Positions 37,782-47,274 of a stretch of 64,000 nt of DNA are shown here, in pieces. The stretch spans positions 7,120 to 71,119 of the forward strand of contig NZ_JBATUX010000018.1 of assembly GCF_049671445.1 (NCBI RefSeq), in the 5' to 3' direction. The translations under genes and the position numbers were made by a program. The DNA comes from Paenisporosarcina sp049671445. Lineage in GTDB: Bacteria > Bacillota > Bacilli > Bacillales_A > Planococcaceae. Numbering within the stretch: position 1 is the first letter of the stretch; the number at the start of each line of letters is the position of its first letter. The notes below the pieces were generated by a model. It had not been told where the DNA came from and did not search any database. It worked only from the letters and a program-made list of their open reading frames with translations.

Positions 37782-37796
37782 CTGATTATAAATCAG
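37782..37796 (-). promoter_or_regulatory. flhO -10 box inside a perfect palindrome
   Basis: On the - strand TATAAT (37785-37790) lies 35 bases before flhO, inside the inverted repeat CTGATT-ATA-AATCAG. No good -35 is seen 17 bases upstream, so activator or operator control is possible. Confidence 0.4.
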
Positions 37797-37982
37797 CATA
37801 CCATTTTGCTTTGGATAAATATAGAAAAATTAAATTTAAAATGGTAATTAAAGTATTTATTTTTATTGAAATGTCACACAAATTCAGAAAACTATGTTAA
37901 AGTGTTAGTATATTTTGGTACTAATATGTCGAAAAACCACGAAAAAATGTTTGATAACTTAATATAGTTTTTTCATAACGAT

Positions 37983-38064
37983 AATAGCAAACTTATTCGA
38001 AAGATAAGGACGCAAAGCCACGGGCCTAAATATTTTGGTATAGGGTAGCCGGGTTGCCGAAAAT
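37983..38064 (+). ncRNA. Cyclic di-GMP-I (GEMM) riboswitch aptamer
   Basis: The conserved core is easy to read: AGCAAAC, a P2 stem CTTATTC-GAAA-GATAAG with GAAA tetraloop, then GGACGCAAAGCC, the P3 stem GGGCCTAAA...GGTAT and the tetraloop receptor part AGGGTAGCCGGGTTGCCG. It lies in the 5' leader of the main flagellar operon, 80 bases before flgB. By analogy with the Clostridioides difficile flgB leader, c-di-GMP binding would lower flagellar transcription. Confidence 0.93.
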
Positions 38065-38111
38065 GGAGGATTGAAAGTAAAGTCCACCTTTTTCTTTAGG
38101 GTGTTTTTTTA
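38065..38111 (+). promoter_or_regulatory. Probable riboswitch expression platform
   Basis: Downstream of the aptamer, GGAGGA can pair with TCCACC (one mismatch) before TTTTT at 38089-38093, and a shorter CACC/GGTG stem precedes seven Ts at 38104-38110. Either could be the c-di-GMP-dependent terminator. An alternative pairing, GAAAATGG (38059-38066) with CCATTTTC (38114-38121), reaches back into the aptamer end. Confidence 0.5.
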
Positions 38112-38143
38112 TGGCCATTTTCAAAAAAAACAGGAGGTTAAGC

Positions 38144-38542
38144 ATGAATATATTTCCTCAATCTTTTCAATCTCTAGAGCAGGCACTATCAACTGCTTCA
38201 TTAAAACAGCGGGTTCACTCAGCTAACATCGCAAATGTGGACACAGCTAATTACAAGAGCAAGCAAGTTAGTTTTCAAACAGCTTTAAATAATGCTCTCG
38301 ATTCTCAGGGTATCTCCAGCTTTAAGACAAATGCTAATCATATTCCTTTTAGCAGTGAAACTGCACAATTTAATCCAACAATAAAGGTGAATAATGCTAC
38401 ACAATTTAATCCGAACGGCAATAACGTGGATATGGATGTTGAAATGGCAGAATTGGCAAAAAACCAATTATGGTATAACGCAGTAACCGAACGAGTAAAT
38501 GGGAAATTTAATAGTTTAAGAACAGTGATTGATGGGAGGTAG
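38144..38542 (+). CDS. flgB: Flagellar rod protein FlgB
   Basis: 132 aa from the ATG at 38144, which has an ideal AGGAGG seven bases upstream; an ATG at 38111 lies inside the riboswitch T tract. Conserved QRVHSANIANVDTANYKSKQ and the C-terminal NNVDMDVEMAELAKNQLWYN are present. Proximal rod protein and first gene of the operon that runs to yaaR. Confidence 0.95.
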   Translation: MNIFPQSFQSLEQALSTASLKQRVHSANIANVDTANYKSKQVSFQTALNNALDSQGISSFKTNANHIPFSSETAQFNPTIKVNNATQFNPNGNNVDMDVEMAELAKNQLWYNAVTERVNGKFNSLRTVIDGR

Positions 38543-38547
38543 TAGGA

Positions 38548-39003
38548 ATGAGCTTATTTAATGGTTTTAATATTAGTGCTTCTGGATTGACAGCCAATCG
38601 TATGCGAATGGATGTTGTATCTTCAAATATTGCTAATGCCAATACGACTCGTGCTCAGCTTGTTAATGGTGAGTGGGTTCCTTACCGTCGAAAATCAGTG
38701 GAATTATCACAAAGCGGGGTATCCCCGTTTGAACAGCAACTTCAGTCCATAATGAATCAGGAATCTGGACAAGTGTCGGGAGTAAAGGTATCAAAAATTA
38801 AAGAGGACCAATCGCCATTTACCGTTACCTATGACCCAACACATTCCGATGCAGATGAAGATGGTTATGTCCGTTCTCCAAATGTTGATCCAATAAAGGA
38901 AATGGTTGATCTTATGTCTGCAACCCGTTCTTATGAAGCAAATGTCACGGCACTAAATGCATCGAAAAGTATGTTTATGAAAGCTTTAGAGATTGGCAAA
39001 TAA
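38548..39003 (+). CDS. flgC: Flagellar rod protein FlgC
   Basis: A 151-aa protein with FNISASGLTANRMRMDVVSS and NIANANTTRAQ at the start and EMVDLMSATRSYEANVTALN at the end. It forms the proximal rod with FlgB and FliE. It starts five bases after flgB with GGGAGG upstream. Confidence 0.96.
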   Translation: MSLFNGFNISASGLTANRMRMDVVSSNIANANTTRAQLVNGEWVPYRRKSVELSQSGVSPFEQQLQSIMNQESGQVSGVKVSKIKEDQSPFTVTYDPTHSDADEDGYVRSPNVDPIKEMVDLMSATRSYEANVTALNASKSMFMKALEIGK

Positions 39004-39029
39004 TTTAGTAGATTGCTAAGGAGTGTACT

Positions 39030-39326
39030 ATGGACAAACTAAGCCAAATTCAAACCCCGTTTATTCAAAATCAATCGATTTCAAAAACCCAGCCTGAAAA
39101 TAAAGTTGAAGGTTTTGGTCAACTATTTAAACAGACACTTGAAGAAGTAAAAGCTGCGCAGAATCATTCGGATAAATTGACCAATGAATTAGTAACAGGT
39201 GAAGTAAAAGATATACATGAAGTAATGATCGCATCACAAAAAGCTAGTCTGTCTTTACAACTTACTGTTCAAGTACGTAACAAAGTTGTAGAAGCTTATC
39301 AAGAAGTAATGAGAATGCAATTATGA
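39030..39326 (+). CDS. fliE: Flagellar hook-basal body protein FliE
   Basis: A 98-aa protein. The C-terminal part, HEVMIASQKASLSLQLTVQV and RNKVVEAYQEVMRMQL, is the FliE signature. It links the MS ring to the rod. Confidence 0.95.
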   Translation: MDKLSQIQTPFIQNQSISKTQPENKVEGFGQLFKQTLEEVKAAQNHSDKLTNELVTGEVKDIHEVMIASQKASLSLQLTVQVRNKVVEAYQEVMRMQL

Positions 39327-39358
39327 TTCCTGTAATAAGGGTGAAGGATGAAGGATAA

Positions 39359-40999
39359 ATGAAAGATCAGATACTCGTTTATAAAAAGAAATTAACAGAA
39401 TCATGGGGAAGCTTTTCTAAAACTACCAAGTGGTCTATCATCGGTACATTTTTTGCTACTCTGTTGCTACTTTTTATTATTGTATTTTTTAGTTCGCGTA
39501 CAAGTTATGCAGCGCTATATACAAATTTGTCTCCAGCTGAAGCTGGTGAAATTAAAACGGCAATCGAAGAACAAGGAATTCCAGTTCAGATTTCGTCAGA
39601 TGGTAAGGCAATCAGTGTTCCTAACGAAGAGATTGCAAATTTAAAAGTAAGTTTAGCAGCTGATGGCATACCGAAAAGCGGCAATGTGAATTACAGTATT
39701 TTTAGTGAAAATATGGGGTTAGGAATGACGGATCGTCATTTTGATGTAGTTGAGCGTGATGCGATGCAAAATGAACTTGCTGATTTAATCAAGCAAATTG
39801 ATGGTGTTACGGAAGCAAACGTCATGATTACCCTTCCAAAAGAAAATGTTTGGATTACAGATGAAGAACAAGTAGCAACCGCGTCTGTTGTTGTAAAAGG
39901 TGATCCAACCTTCCAACTAGATCCAAAACAAATTAATGGTCTTTATCATTTGATAAGTAAAAGTGTTCCTAATTTACCGCCTGAACAAATTGTCATTATG
40001 GATCAAAATGGTCAGGTTTTTGAAATACAAGAAGAAAACCAGATAGATACAGCTTTGTCTGTATATCAGCAACAGCGAGAAATAAAAAAGGATATTGAAA
40101 AAGATATTCAGCGTGAACTGCAACAAATGCTCGGTTTAACTCTTGGTCGTGACAAAGTGGTCGTGTCAGTCATGGCAAGTATTGATTTTACGAAAGAAAA
40201 GCGGGAAGAAAATCTAGTTGAAGCTGTCAATAAAGAAACAAATGAAGGTATTGATATAAGCGTTGAACGAATTGTAGAGACCTATTCAAGCGAAGGCGCT
40301 ACTGCAGACGACACATCAGGTGTTGGTGAAACGGAAATAGCAAATTATCCAGGTCTTGCTCTAGGCGGAAATAGTGAATCTGAGAAAACAGAAGAGCGAA
40401 TTAACCGCGAAGTAAACAGGATTAATCGCCAAATAGAATTAAGTCCATATGTCATTGATGATATTACGATTAATGTTGGTGTCGAGCCACCTAATCCTGA
40501 AGATTTGGAAAGTTTAACACAGCAAAATATAGCTGATATTAGTAATCTTTTGAAAAATACAGTAAGTACCTCATTAAGTATGAATGGCAACCAAGTGACA
40601 GACGAACAGCTGGATGACCGGATATCCGTATTTGCAACTGAATTTCAAGGTAAAACAGTCGTAACGGGTGACCCCAAAGAATCGTTGTTAAATATTAATA
40701 ATATACCGAACTATGTTCTTATCTTTATCGGCGTTGGAATTGCTCTTTTACTTCTAATCGTTGTTATTTTAATATTTGTTATTCGTAAAAGAAAACGTGA
40801 AGAACTTGAGGAAGAATTCGAATATGAAATGTTTGAACCACCTGCATCTTCAACTCTTAGCATTAATGAGAATGAAGAAATGGATTTATCCGAATTTAAT
40901 ACAAAAGCAAATCCTAAACGAAAAACAATTGAAAAGCTTGCCAAAGGACGACCAGAAGATTTTGCGAAATTGTTGCGGACATGGATGTCAGAAGATTAG
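39359..40999 (+). CDS. fliF: Flagellar MS-ring protein FliF
   Basis: A 546-aa protein with membrane helices at about 26-46 and 444-466. The ring-building motif region has LSPAEAGEIKTAIEEQGIPV and GMTDRHFDVVERDAMQNELA, and a C-terminal cytoplasmic tail (RPEDFAKLLRTWMSED) binds FliG. It is the base plate on which the rotor and export gate assemble. Confidence 0.96.
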   Translation: MKDQILVYKKKLTESWGSFSKTTKWSIIGTFFATLLLLFIIVFFSSRTSYAALYTNLSPAEAGEIKTAIEEQGIPVQISSDGKAISVPNEEIANLKVSLAADGIPKSGNVNYSIFSENMGLGMTDRHFDVVERDAMQNELADLIKQIDGVTEANVMITLPKENVWITDEEQVATASVVVKGDPTFQLDPKQINGLYHLISKSVPNLPPEQIVIMDQNGQVFEIQEENQIDTALSVYQQQREIKKDIEKDIQRELQQMLGLTLGRDKVVVSVMASIDFTKEKREENLVEAVNKETNEGIDISVERIVETYSSEGATADDTSGVGETEIANYPGLALGGNSESEKTEERINREVNRINRQIELSPYVIDDITINVGVEPPNPEDLESLTQQNIADISNLLKNTVSTSLSMNGNQVTDEQLDDRISVFATEFQGKTVVTGDPKESLLNINNIPNYVLIFIGVGIALLLLIVVILIFVIRKRKREELEEEFEYEMFEPPASSTLSINENEEMDLSEFNTKANPKRKTIEKLAKGRPEDFAKLLRTWMSED

Positions 41000-41010
41000 G
41001 AGAGTGACAC

Positions 41011-42024
41011 ATGGCTAAACAGACAAAAGAGTTAACTGGATTACAAAAAGTAGCCGTATTGTTAGTTGGTTTAGGTCCGGAAGTATCTGTTGAAGCATTT
41101 AAACAACTAACGGAGCAAGAGATTGATCGACTAACGATGGAAATCTCTAATGTTCGACAACTAAAAAAAGGTCAAACAGAACAGGTAATTAATGAATTTT
41201 ACGAGATGATTCTCGGCCAGGATTATATGAACGAGGGCGGCTTGGCTTATGCAAGAGAAGTCCTTGAAAAAGCGTTAGGAAAAGAAAAAGCAATGGATAC
41301 AATCGGACGCCTATCGAACAAATTACAGGTAAAACCATTCGATTTTGCTAGAAAATCTGATCCAAAACAGCTTTTAAATATTTTGCAACATGAACATCCA
41401 CAGACGATTGCACTTGTTCTCTCTTATTTGGACTCTAAGCAATCATCGCAAATTTTATCTGAGTTACCACCTGAGAAACAAGCAGAAGTAGTTCGAAGAA
41501 TTGCACAAATGGAAAGTACTTCACCAGAAGTAATACACCAAGTAGAGCAAATTCTTAAGAGAAAGCTTACGGCAACTGGTGCTCAAGATTACACGGCAAC
41601 AGGCGGCGTAGAAGCAATTGTTAAAGTATTGAGCAATGTGGATCGTGGAACAGAAAAAGCAATTCTTTCTCAATTGGAACTGGATACACCTGAGCTTGTA
41701 GCAGAAATTAAGAAGCGAATGTTTGTATTTGAAGATATCGTGAATTTAGATACACGTTCAATTCAGCGAGTTATTCGTGAAGTTATTGATGCGGATTTAA
41801 TATACGCATTAAAAGTAGCTAGTGAAGATGTGAAAGATGTAATTTATCGCAATATGTCAGCTAGAAGAGCTGAAACAATCAACGAGGAAATCGGCTTGAT
41901 GGGTCCTGTGAAATTAAAAGATGTTGAGAATGCACAAACAAATATTGTGACGTTGATTCGAAGTTTAGAAGAAAAAGGCGAGATTATTGTAGCCCGTGGC
42001 GAAGGGACTGAAATAATTGTCTAA
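41011..42024 (+). CDS. fliG: Flagellar rotor switch protein FliG
   Basis: A 337-aa protein with LTGLQKVAVLLVGLGPEVS, the EHPQT motif in LLNILQHEHPQTIALVLSYL, and the C-terminal torque helix region (FVFEDIVNLDTRSIQRVIRE). It binds FliF, FliM and the MotA loop. It overlaps the start of fliH by eight bases. Confidence 0.97.
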   Translation: MAKQTKELTGLQKVAVLLVGLGPEVSVEAFKQLTEQEIDRLTMEISNVRQLKKGQTEQVINEFYEMILGQDYMNEGGLAYAREVLEKALGKEKAMDTIGRLSNKLQVKPFDFARKSDPKQLLNILQHEHPQTIALVLSYLDSKQSSQILSELPPEKQAEVVRRIAQMESTSPEVIHQVEQILKRKLTATGAQDYTATGGVEAIVKVLSNVDRGTEKAILSQLELDTPELVAEIKKRMFVFEDIVNLDTRSIQRVIREVIDADLIYALKVASEDVKDVIYRNMSARRAETINEEIGLMGPVKLKDVENAQTNIVTLIRSLEEKGEIIVARGEGTEIIV

Positions 42025-42814
42025 TGTTTTTCGTTTCAATCATCTTCCTACAGTTGAAAAGAAAATAATACAAACAAAAAAAATAGAAAACAAGAGATTG
42101 GATTCTATCGAAAAAGAAATAGATTCTGGACAAATGAAAGAACATTTGATGTACGAGGTAGAAGTATTAGAAGCTAAGTACAGTGAATTACAAAATCAAA
42201 TAAAGATAGATCAAGAAAATGCTCAAATAGATATTGATAACTGGTGGCAAGAGAAGCAAGAAGAAGCTAAACAGGAAGCAAGAAGAATAGCAGAAGAAGC
42301 ATCAACACAAGGTTTTCAAGCTGGAACGAACCAAGGTCTTTTGCAAGTCGAAGAAGAATTTCGAGAAAAGCGACAAGAAATGCAGGAATTAATCCAAACA
42401 GCTTATGAAGAGAAAGCTAAAATTGTTCAACAATCGGAATCATTCCTACTGTCTCTCAGTGTGAAAGTTGCTGAAAAAGTGATAAAAGAAGAATTAAAAC
42501 AGCATGATGACCAATTACTAAACGTCGTAAAGCATGCTCTAAGACAAATTGAAGAATCTGAAGACGTAGTGATGCATGTGTCACCAGAAGATTACCCAAT
42601 TGTTTTACCCTTTTTAGAGGAACTTAAAACCTATGTAAGAGCAGAATCAGAATTGAAACTGATTCCAGTTGCTAATCTTGCAAAAGGTGGTTGTATGATA
42701 CACACGGCAAGTGGTTCATACGATGTCACGATTGATAGTCAGCTAAAAGAAATTAAGAAGCAATTACTCGCCTATTGTGAGGAGAAGTCAAACGATGAAC
42801 CTAAGGCAAGATGA
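42017..42814 (+). CDS. fliH: Flagellar export ATPase regulator FliH
   Basis: A 265-aa protein with a long coiled coil (about 25-130) that contains the GxxxG-like stretch AEEASTQGFQAGTNQGLLQV, then a C-terminal domain with VAEKVIKEEL and KGGCMIHTASGSYDVTIDSQ. It holds the ATPase FliI inactive and links it to the C ring. The only suitable start is TTG at 42017 inside the end of fliG. Confidence 0.92.
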   Translation: MSNVFRFNHLPTVEKKIIQTKKIENKRLDSIEKEIDSGQMKEHLMYEVEVLEAKYSELQNQIKIDQENAQIDIDNWWQEKQEEAKQEARRIAEEASTQGFQAGTNQGLLQVEEEFREKRQEMQELIQTAYEEKAKIVQQSESFLLSLSVKVAEKVIKEELKQHDDQLLNVVKHALRQIEESEDVVMHVSPEDYPIVLPFLEELKTYVRAESELKLIPVANLAKGGCMIHTASGSYDVTIDSQLKEIKKQLLAYCEEKSNDEPKAR

Positions 42815-44117
42815 TTACCTTGCGTTATTAGAAGAAATTGAACCGATTAAAAAGCATGGAAAAGTGATTCAAGTGATTGGCTTGACGATCGAATCAAGAG
42901 GACCGTATGCAAAAATCGGAGAAATATGTCTGCTGTACCCTAACAATCATGAGAAGCCAATTGAAGCCGAAGTAGTGGGCTTTAAAGAAAATAAAATTCT
43001 ACTAATGCCGTTTAAAGATGTATCTCAAATTGGACCGGGATGCTTAGTTGTCGCAACTGGATTTCCACTTCAAATTAAAGTTGGTCCGTCTATCTTGGGG
43101 AAAATCCTTGATGGAACGGGGAAACCGTTAGATGAAAGGGAACTACCAAAGGGTTTAACAAAATACTCAACCAATAATACACCACCAAATCCATTACAAA
43201 GACCAAGAATAGAAAAGCCATTAGAAGTTGGTGTACGAGCTATTGATGGGTTGTTGACAGTTGGTCAAGGACAAAGAATTGGTGTTTTTGCAGGCAGTGG
43301 TGTTGGAAAAAGCACATTAATGGGCATGATCGCCCGCAATACAGAAGCCGATATAAACGTCATCGCGCTAGTTGGAGAGCGGGGCAGGGAAGTTCGTGAT
43401 TTTATCGAACGTGATTTAGGTCCTGAAGGATTGAAAAAATCAGTCATCGTTGCAGCAACTTCAGACCAGACTCCACTGCAGCGGATTAAAGGTGCACTAA
43501 CAGCAACCGCAATTGCCGAATATTTTCGGGATCAAGGAAAAAATGTCATGTTAATGATGGATTCTGTTACACGGTTTGCAATGGCACAGCGTGAAGTTGG
43601 ACTTGCGGTTGGTGAACCTCCGACAAGTAAAGGTTATACACCAAGTGTGTTTGCCATGTTACCAAAACTATTAGAACGCTCAGGAACGTCAAGCAAAGGT
43701 TCAATTACTGCTTTTTACACGGTTTTAGTTGATGGTGATGATATGAATGAACCGATTGCCGACGCTGTTCGAGGAATTCTTGACGGGCATATTGTGTTAG
43801 ATCGTAAAATTGCCCAAAAAGGTCAATTCCCTGCAATCAATATTATGTCTAGCGTTAGCCGAGTCATGCATGAAGTTGTTTCTGAAGAACATCAAAAGGC
43901 CGCTATAGAATTCAAGAGATTGTTAGCTGCGTATGATTCAGCTGAAGACCTGATAAATATTGGAGCCTATAAAAGTGGTGCAAATAGAGAAATAGATGAT
44001 GCTATCCATTCTTATCCCTTGATGAAAGAATATTTACAACAAGATATTTATGAAAAGACCAAGCTTGAAGATAGTATTAAAAAGTTATCAGCGCAATTTG
44101 GGGGAACTTATACGTGA
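42795..44117 (+). CDS. fliI: Flagellar type III export ATPase FliI
   Basis: 440 aa from the ATG at 42795, with GAGGAG upstream. Walker A is FAGSGVGKST, Walker B is in NVMLMMDSVTRFAMAQREVG, and the F1-like core has VGERGREVRDFIERDLG. It energises entry of rod, hook and filament subunits into the export gate. It overlaps fliH by 20 bases and fliJ by four. Confidence 0.97.
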   Translation: MNLRQDDYLALLEEIEPIKKHGKVIQVIGLTIESRGPYAKIGEICLLYPNNHEKPIEAEVVGFKENKILLMPFKDVSQIGPGCLVVATGFPLQIKVGPSILGKILDGTGKPLDERELPKGLTKYSTNNTPPNPLQRPRIEKPLEVGVRAIDGLLTVGQGQRIGVFAGSGVGKSTLMGMIARNTEADINVIALVGERGREVRDFIERDLGPEGLKKSVIVAATSDQTPLQRIKGALTATAIAEYFRDQGKNVMLMMDSVTRFAMAQREVGLAVGEPPTSKGYTPSVFAMLPKLLERSGTSSKGSITAFYTVLVDGDDMNEPIADAVRGILDGHIVLDRKIAQKGQFPAINIMSSVSRVMHEVVSEEHQKAAIEFKRLLAAYDSAEDLINIGAYKSGANREIDDAIHSYPLMKEYLQQDIYEKTKLEDSIKKLSAQFGGTYT

Positions 44118-44581
44118 CACAATTTAACTTCCGATTTCAAAAAATATTAGATTTAAAAGAAATTGAAAAAGACTTTGCACAAATCCAAATGGCTGATGCC
44201 ATTAAGTTAGAAGAAGTTGGACACCGAAAAAAAGAAGCCATCTATAACAAAATCATGGATGCAGAACGTTTAAAAAAAGATAAGCAACAAGATGGTGTTA
44301 ACATCTCGGAATTAAGAATGTTGGAAACTTATATTCATCAACTTCAAGATTTGTTGGTTTCTTCTAATCAAGAGCTCATGCATTTACAAAACAATGTGAC
44401 GAAAACACAAAGTCACTTACAAATGAAAGCTCAAGAAGAAAAGACCTGGGGCAACTTAAAGCAACAAGACCTTACTATGTATGTAGAACGGAACAAAGTG
44501 GTAGAACAGAATTTTTTTGATGAATTGGCGAGCACGAGATTTTATCGAACATCGCAAGCCAGTTTAGCTGAGAGAGGGTGA
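44114..44581 (+). CDS. fliJ: Flagellar export protein FliJ
   Basis: A 155-aa coiled-coil protein (FRFQKILDLKEIEKDFAQIQ, then long heptads) that acts as the central stalk of FliI. The GTG start overlaps the fliI stop by four bases. The gene that follows is fliK-like, so no ylxF/motE gene lies between as it does in B. subtilis. Confidence 0.92.
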   Translation: MTQFNFRFQKILDLKEIEKDFAQIQMADAIKLEEVGHRKKEAIYNKIMDAERLKKDKQQDGVNISELRMLETYIHQLQDLLVSSNQELMHLQNNVTKTQSHLQMKAQEEKTWGNLKQQDLTMYVERNKVVEQNFFDELASTRFYRTSQASLAERG

Positions 44582-45936
44582 ATTCAATAGACGCATTGCA
44601 TATGTCTTTTCAGTCACCAGTCGTTCTAACAACAAAACCTTTAAATCAAACTAGTACGACAGCAAAAGAATCCGTGAATTTTGCACAACTGTTGAGTGTT
44701 TTCACTGCTGAAGGCCAAATACCAAGTGAAGAAGTAATAACTGAAAAAATAGCAACTGAGACTCCGCAGGTTAAGCTGCTAGAAAAACTTGAAGATGTGT
44801 TGCAAGTGTTGCAAGGTTTACCGAAAGAAAACCTGTCACCTGAACAACAAGAGATGATGAATGCGATCATCCAAATGCTATCTCTTCAAACGGTTCAATT
44901 GGAAGAAAACCTTCAAGTCACTGAGTCGAGTGTAGAAAAGGTAATGGTAAGTAACCCGTCTCAAGACAAGCTAATGAACTTACTTCATCAGGTTGAGCAA
45001 GAGCTTAAGTCGCTCATGTCAAAAGCATCTGTTAAACAATTCGAGGATGATCCCAAAATTATGGGGGTAGAAGATAAAAATATTTTAGCTGATCCCAAAA
45101 AGGTTGAGCAGATATTCAAACAATTAATCGAGTTTACCCAACAGCTTGAGACAGAACAACAAAGTGCTGGGAAACACACTCCATTAAAGCAATTAGAACA
45201 ATTGGAACAAGTACTAAAACAAATGAATAACCTTAGTCAAGAACTGACAAGCCATACACAGTCAATTGATTCCGAGCTAAGCATTGAGGCAAATGTTGAA
45301 AGTACCACTCGACAGGTAACTGAGACTACCGTAAAACAACTGTCTAATGTGGATAGTCTGCCACTAGAAGCAATTCAAAACGAAGAGAGTAGCTCGATTT
45401 TGATGGCTACAGCTTCAGACATAACAAAGACAAGTCAAGCATCCGGGCGACCCGAGTCGAGTGCACCAGTTCAAGCGCCAACTGTTCGCATGACTAATCT
45501 TATAGAAGAGTTAGGTGAAGTTCTCCGCGGCTCTTTTCGTTTGAATGGTACTGGGGAAGGCACACAAATAAAAGTGAACATCTTTCCAGAACATCTCGGA
45601 CATTTAGATATTCGAATAACCGAATTAAATGGAAAGATTGCAGCTCAGATTTTCACTAGCAGCTCAGTAGCAAAAGAAGCGTTAGATCTCCAAGTTAATC
45701 AGTTAAGAAATTCACTGCTTCAGCAGGGGATAACAATAGAGAAGATTGAAATAATGCAACAACATTCTTCACAATTTGGACAGCAAAATGCACACCCAGA
45801 CCAACGCTTTTCTCAACAGCAAAAGCAAGGGAATGCGTCGCACAATAAAAATGGCTATCAACGACTTGAAGAAGAAGTGACGATAGAACGTAATCATGCA
45901 GTAACCGGACAGATGAAGATCGATTATACAATTTAG
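44578..45936 (+). CDS. fliK: Flagellar hook-length control protein FliK
   Basis: A 452-aa protein. Residues 1-310 are low in hydrophobic content and rich in Gln, Glu, Ser and Thr, as expected for the ruler part. The C-terminal Flg_hook domain is recognisable in KVNIFPEHLGHLDIRITELN and LRNSLLQQGITIEKIEI. It measures hook length and switches FlhB specificity. The GTG start overlaps fliJ by four bases. Confidence 0.92.
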   Translation: MNSIDALHMSFQSPVVLTTKPLNQTSTTAKESVNFAQLLSVFTAEGQIPSEEVITEKIATETPQVKLLEKLEDVLQVLQGLPKENLSPEQQEMMNAIIQMLSLQTVQLEENLQVTESSVEKVMVSNPSQDKLMNLLHQVEQELKSLMSKASVKQFEDDPKIMGVEDKNILADPKKVEQIFKQLIEFTQQLETEQQSAGKHTPLKQLEQLEQVLKQMNNLSQELTSHTQSIDSELSIEANVESTTRQVTETTVKQLSNVDSLPLEAIQNEESSSILMATASDITKTSQASGRPESSAPVQAPTVRMTNLIEELGEVLRGSFRLNGTGEGTQIKVNIFPEHLGHLDIRITELNGKIAAQIFTSSSVAKEALDLQVNQLRNSLLQQGITIEKIEIMQQHSSQFGQQNAHPDQRFSQQQKQGNASHNKNGYQRLEEEVTIERNHAVTGQMKIDYTI

Positions 45937-45956
45937 TATATGAAAGGAGTGTTTTC

Positions 45957-46394
45957 ATGAATGTGGGCAGTTCTAGCTCGGTAAGTACGCAAGCGTTGGG
46001 TACAACTAAACCAACAGAGCCACAAAATGCACTTGGTAAAGATGCTTTTATGAGAATTCTAGTGACACAAATGAAAAACCAAAATCCTTTAGAACCGTTA
46101 AAGGATACGGAATTCATTGGTCAAATGGCTCAGTTTAGTAGCTTGGAACAGTTAACAAACTTAAATCAAGCGATGACTCAGTTTGTTGGACTTCAAGGTA
46201 AGCAGTCTTTAACTGAACATGCTGATTTAATTGGAAATACTGTGTATTGGGAACAGGAAGTAAATGGGGTACTGCAGTCGGGTGAAGGAATTGTTAAAGC
46301 GTTATCCATTAAAAACGGTGAATTAATAGTGGAACTTGAAAATGATAATGTAAAGGTCCCTATTAATACTATCCAACGTATTGAAAAGAACTGA
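45957..46394 (+). CDS. flgD: Hook-capping scaffold protein FlgD
   Basis: A 145-aa protein with the family core LGKDAFMRILVTQMKNQNPL and FIGQMAQFSSLEQLTNLNQA, needed for hook polymerisation. ATG with GAAAGGAG upstream. It lacks the larger C-terminal domain found in enterobacterial FlgD, as is usual in Bacillus. Confidence 0.95.
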   Translation: MNVGSSSSVSTQALGTTKPTEPQNALGKDAFMRILVTQMKNQNPLEPLKDTEFIGQMAQFSSLEQLTNLNQAMTQFVGLQGKQSLTEHADLIGNTVYWEQEVNGVLQSGEGIVKALSIKNGELIVELENDNVKVPINTIQRIEKN

Positions 46395-46465
46395 GAAACA
46401 AAAAATGAATAGGAAATTGTCTAATTCTAAAGGATAAAAGACAGTTCCTCAAAGGGGAAAAACAA

Positions 46466-47257
46466 ATGTTACGTTCAATGTATGCGGGTGTGTCGGGTAT
46501 GAAAGGTTTTCAAACTAAATTAGACGTGATTGGTAACAATATTTCGAATGTTAATACGATTGGATATAAAAAAAGCACAATCAATTTCCAAGATTTATTA
46601 AGTCAAAATTTATCAAGTAGTGGTGTTAATCCAATGCAGGTTGGATTAGGGTCAACGACTTCTGCAATCAACGTGGTTCATACATCTGGTTCATTTATGA
46701 CAACTGGTGTTGGGACAGATCTTGCTATAAGCGGAGACGGATTTTTCGTAGTGCAAAACCCAGAAGAAGATGGTACTACAAATGATCGTTATTTAACACG
46801 AGCTGGGAATTTTGTAGTAAATGCTGAAGGAAACTTAGTCACTTCACAAGGCTATAATGTTCTAGATAATAATGGAGATAAAATTAACATTAATTCAACT
46901 ACTTATGATTCATTTACTATTAATCGTTTAGGTGAAGTAATTGGTAAAGAAGCGAATGGAAATGAAACAACAATTGCTACTATTGGAGTTGCTCAACCTG
47001 AAAATCCATCGGGGCTACGTAAATTTGGTGGATCTTTATATGAAATGACTTCAAATGCAGACACTGGTGGATTAACAATAGGATCTCCAAAAGATTTGAA
47101 TACTGAAATAGCGTCAGGCATGCTTGAAATGTCGAATGTTGACCTTACTGAAGAATTCACGGAAATGATTATCGCGCAGCGTGGTTTCCAAGCAAATTCA
47201 CGTACAATTACAACTTCTGATGAAATTTTACAAGAAGTCGTTAACTTGAAACGATAA
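46466..47257 (+). CDS. flgE: Flagellar hook protein FlgE (Bacillus type)
   Basis: A 263-aa protein: LRSMYAGVSGMKGFQTKLDV, IGNNISNVNTIGYKKS, LAISGDGFFVVQ, and the C-terminal SNVDLTEEFTEMIIAQRGFQ. In B. subtilis the hook protein at this position has the same small size and was earlier called FlgG. ATG with AAAGGGG upstream. Confidence 0.93.
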   Translation: MLRSMYAGVSGMKGFQTKLDVIGNNISNVNTIGYKKSTINFQDLLSQNLSSSGVNPMQVGLGSTTSAINVVHTSGSFMTTGVGTDLAISGDGFFVVQNPEEDGTTNDRYLTRAGNFVVNAEGNLVTSQGYNVLDNNGDKININSTTYDSFTINRLGEVIGKEANGNETTIATIGVAQPENPSGLRKFGGSLYEMTSNADTGGLTIGSPKDLNTEIASGMLEMSNVDLTEEFTEMIIAQRGFQANSRTITTSDEILQEVVNLKR

Positions 47258-47274
47258 TATAGGGGGGTTGGGCT

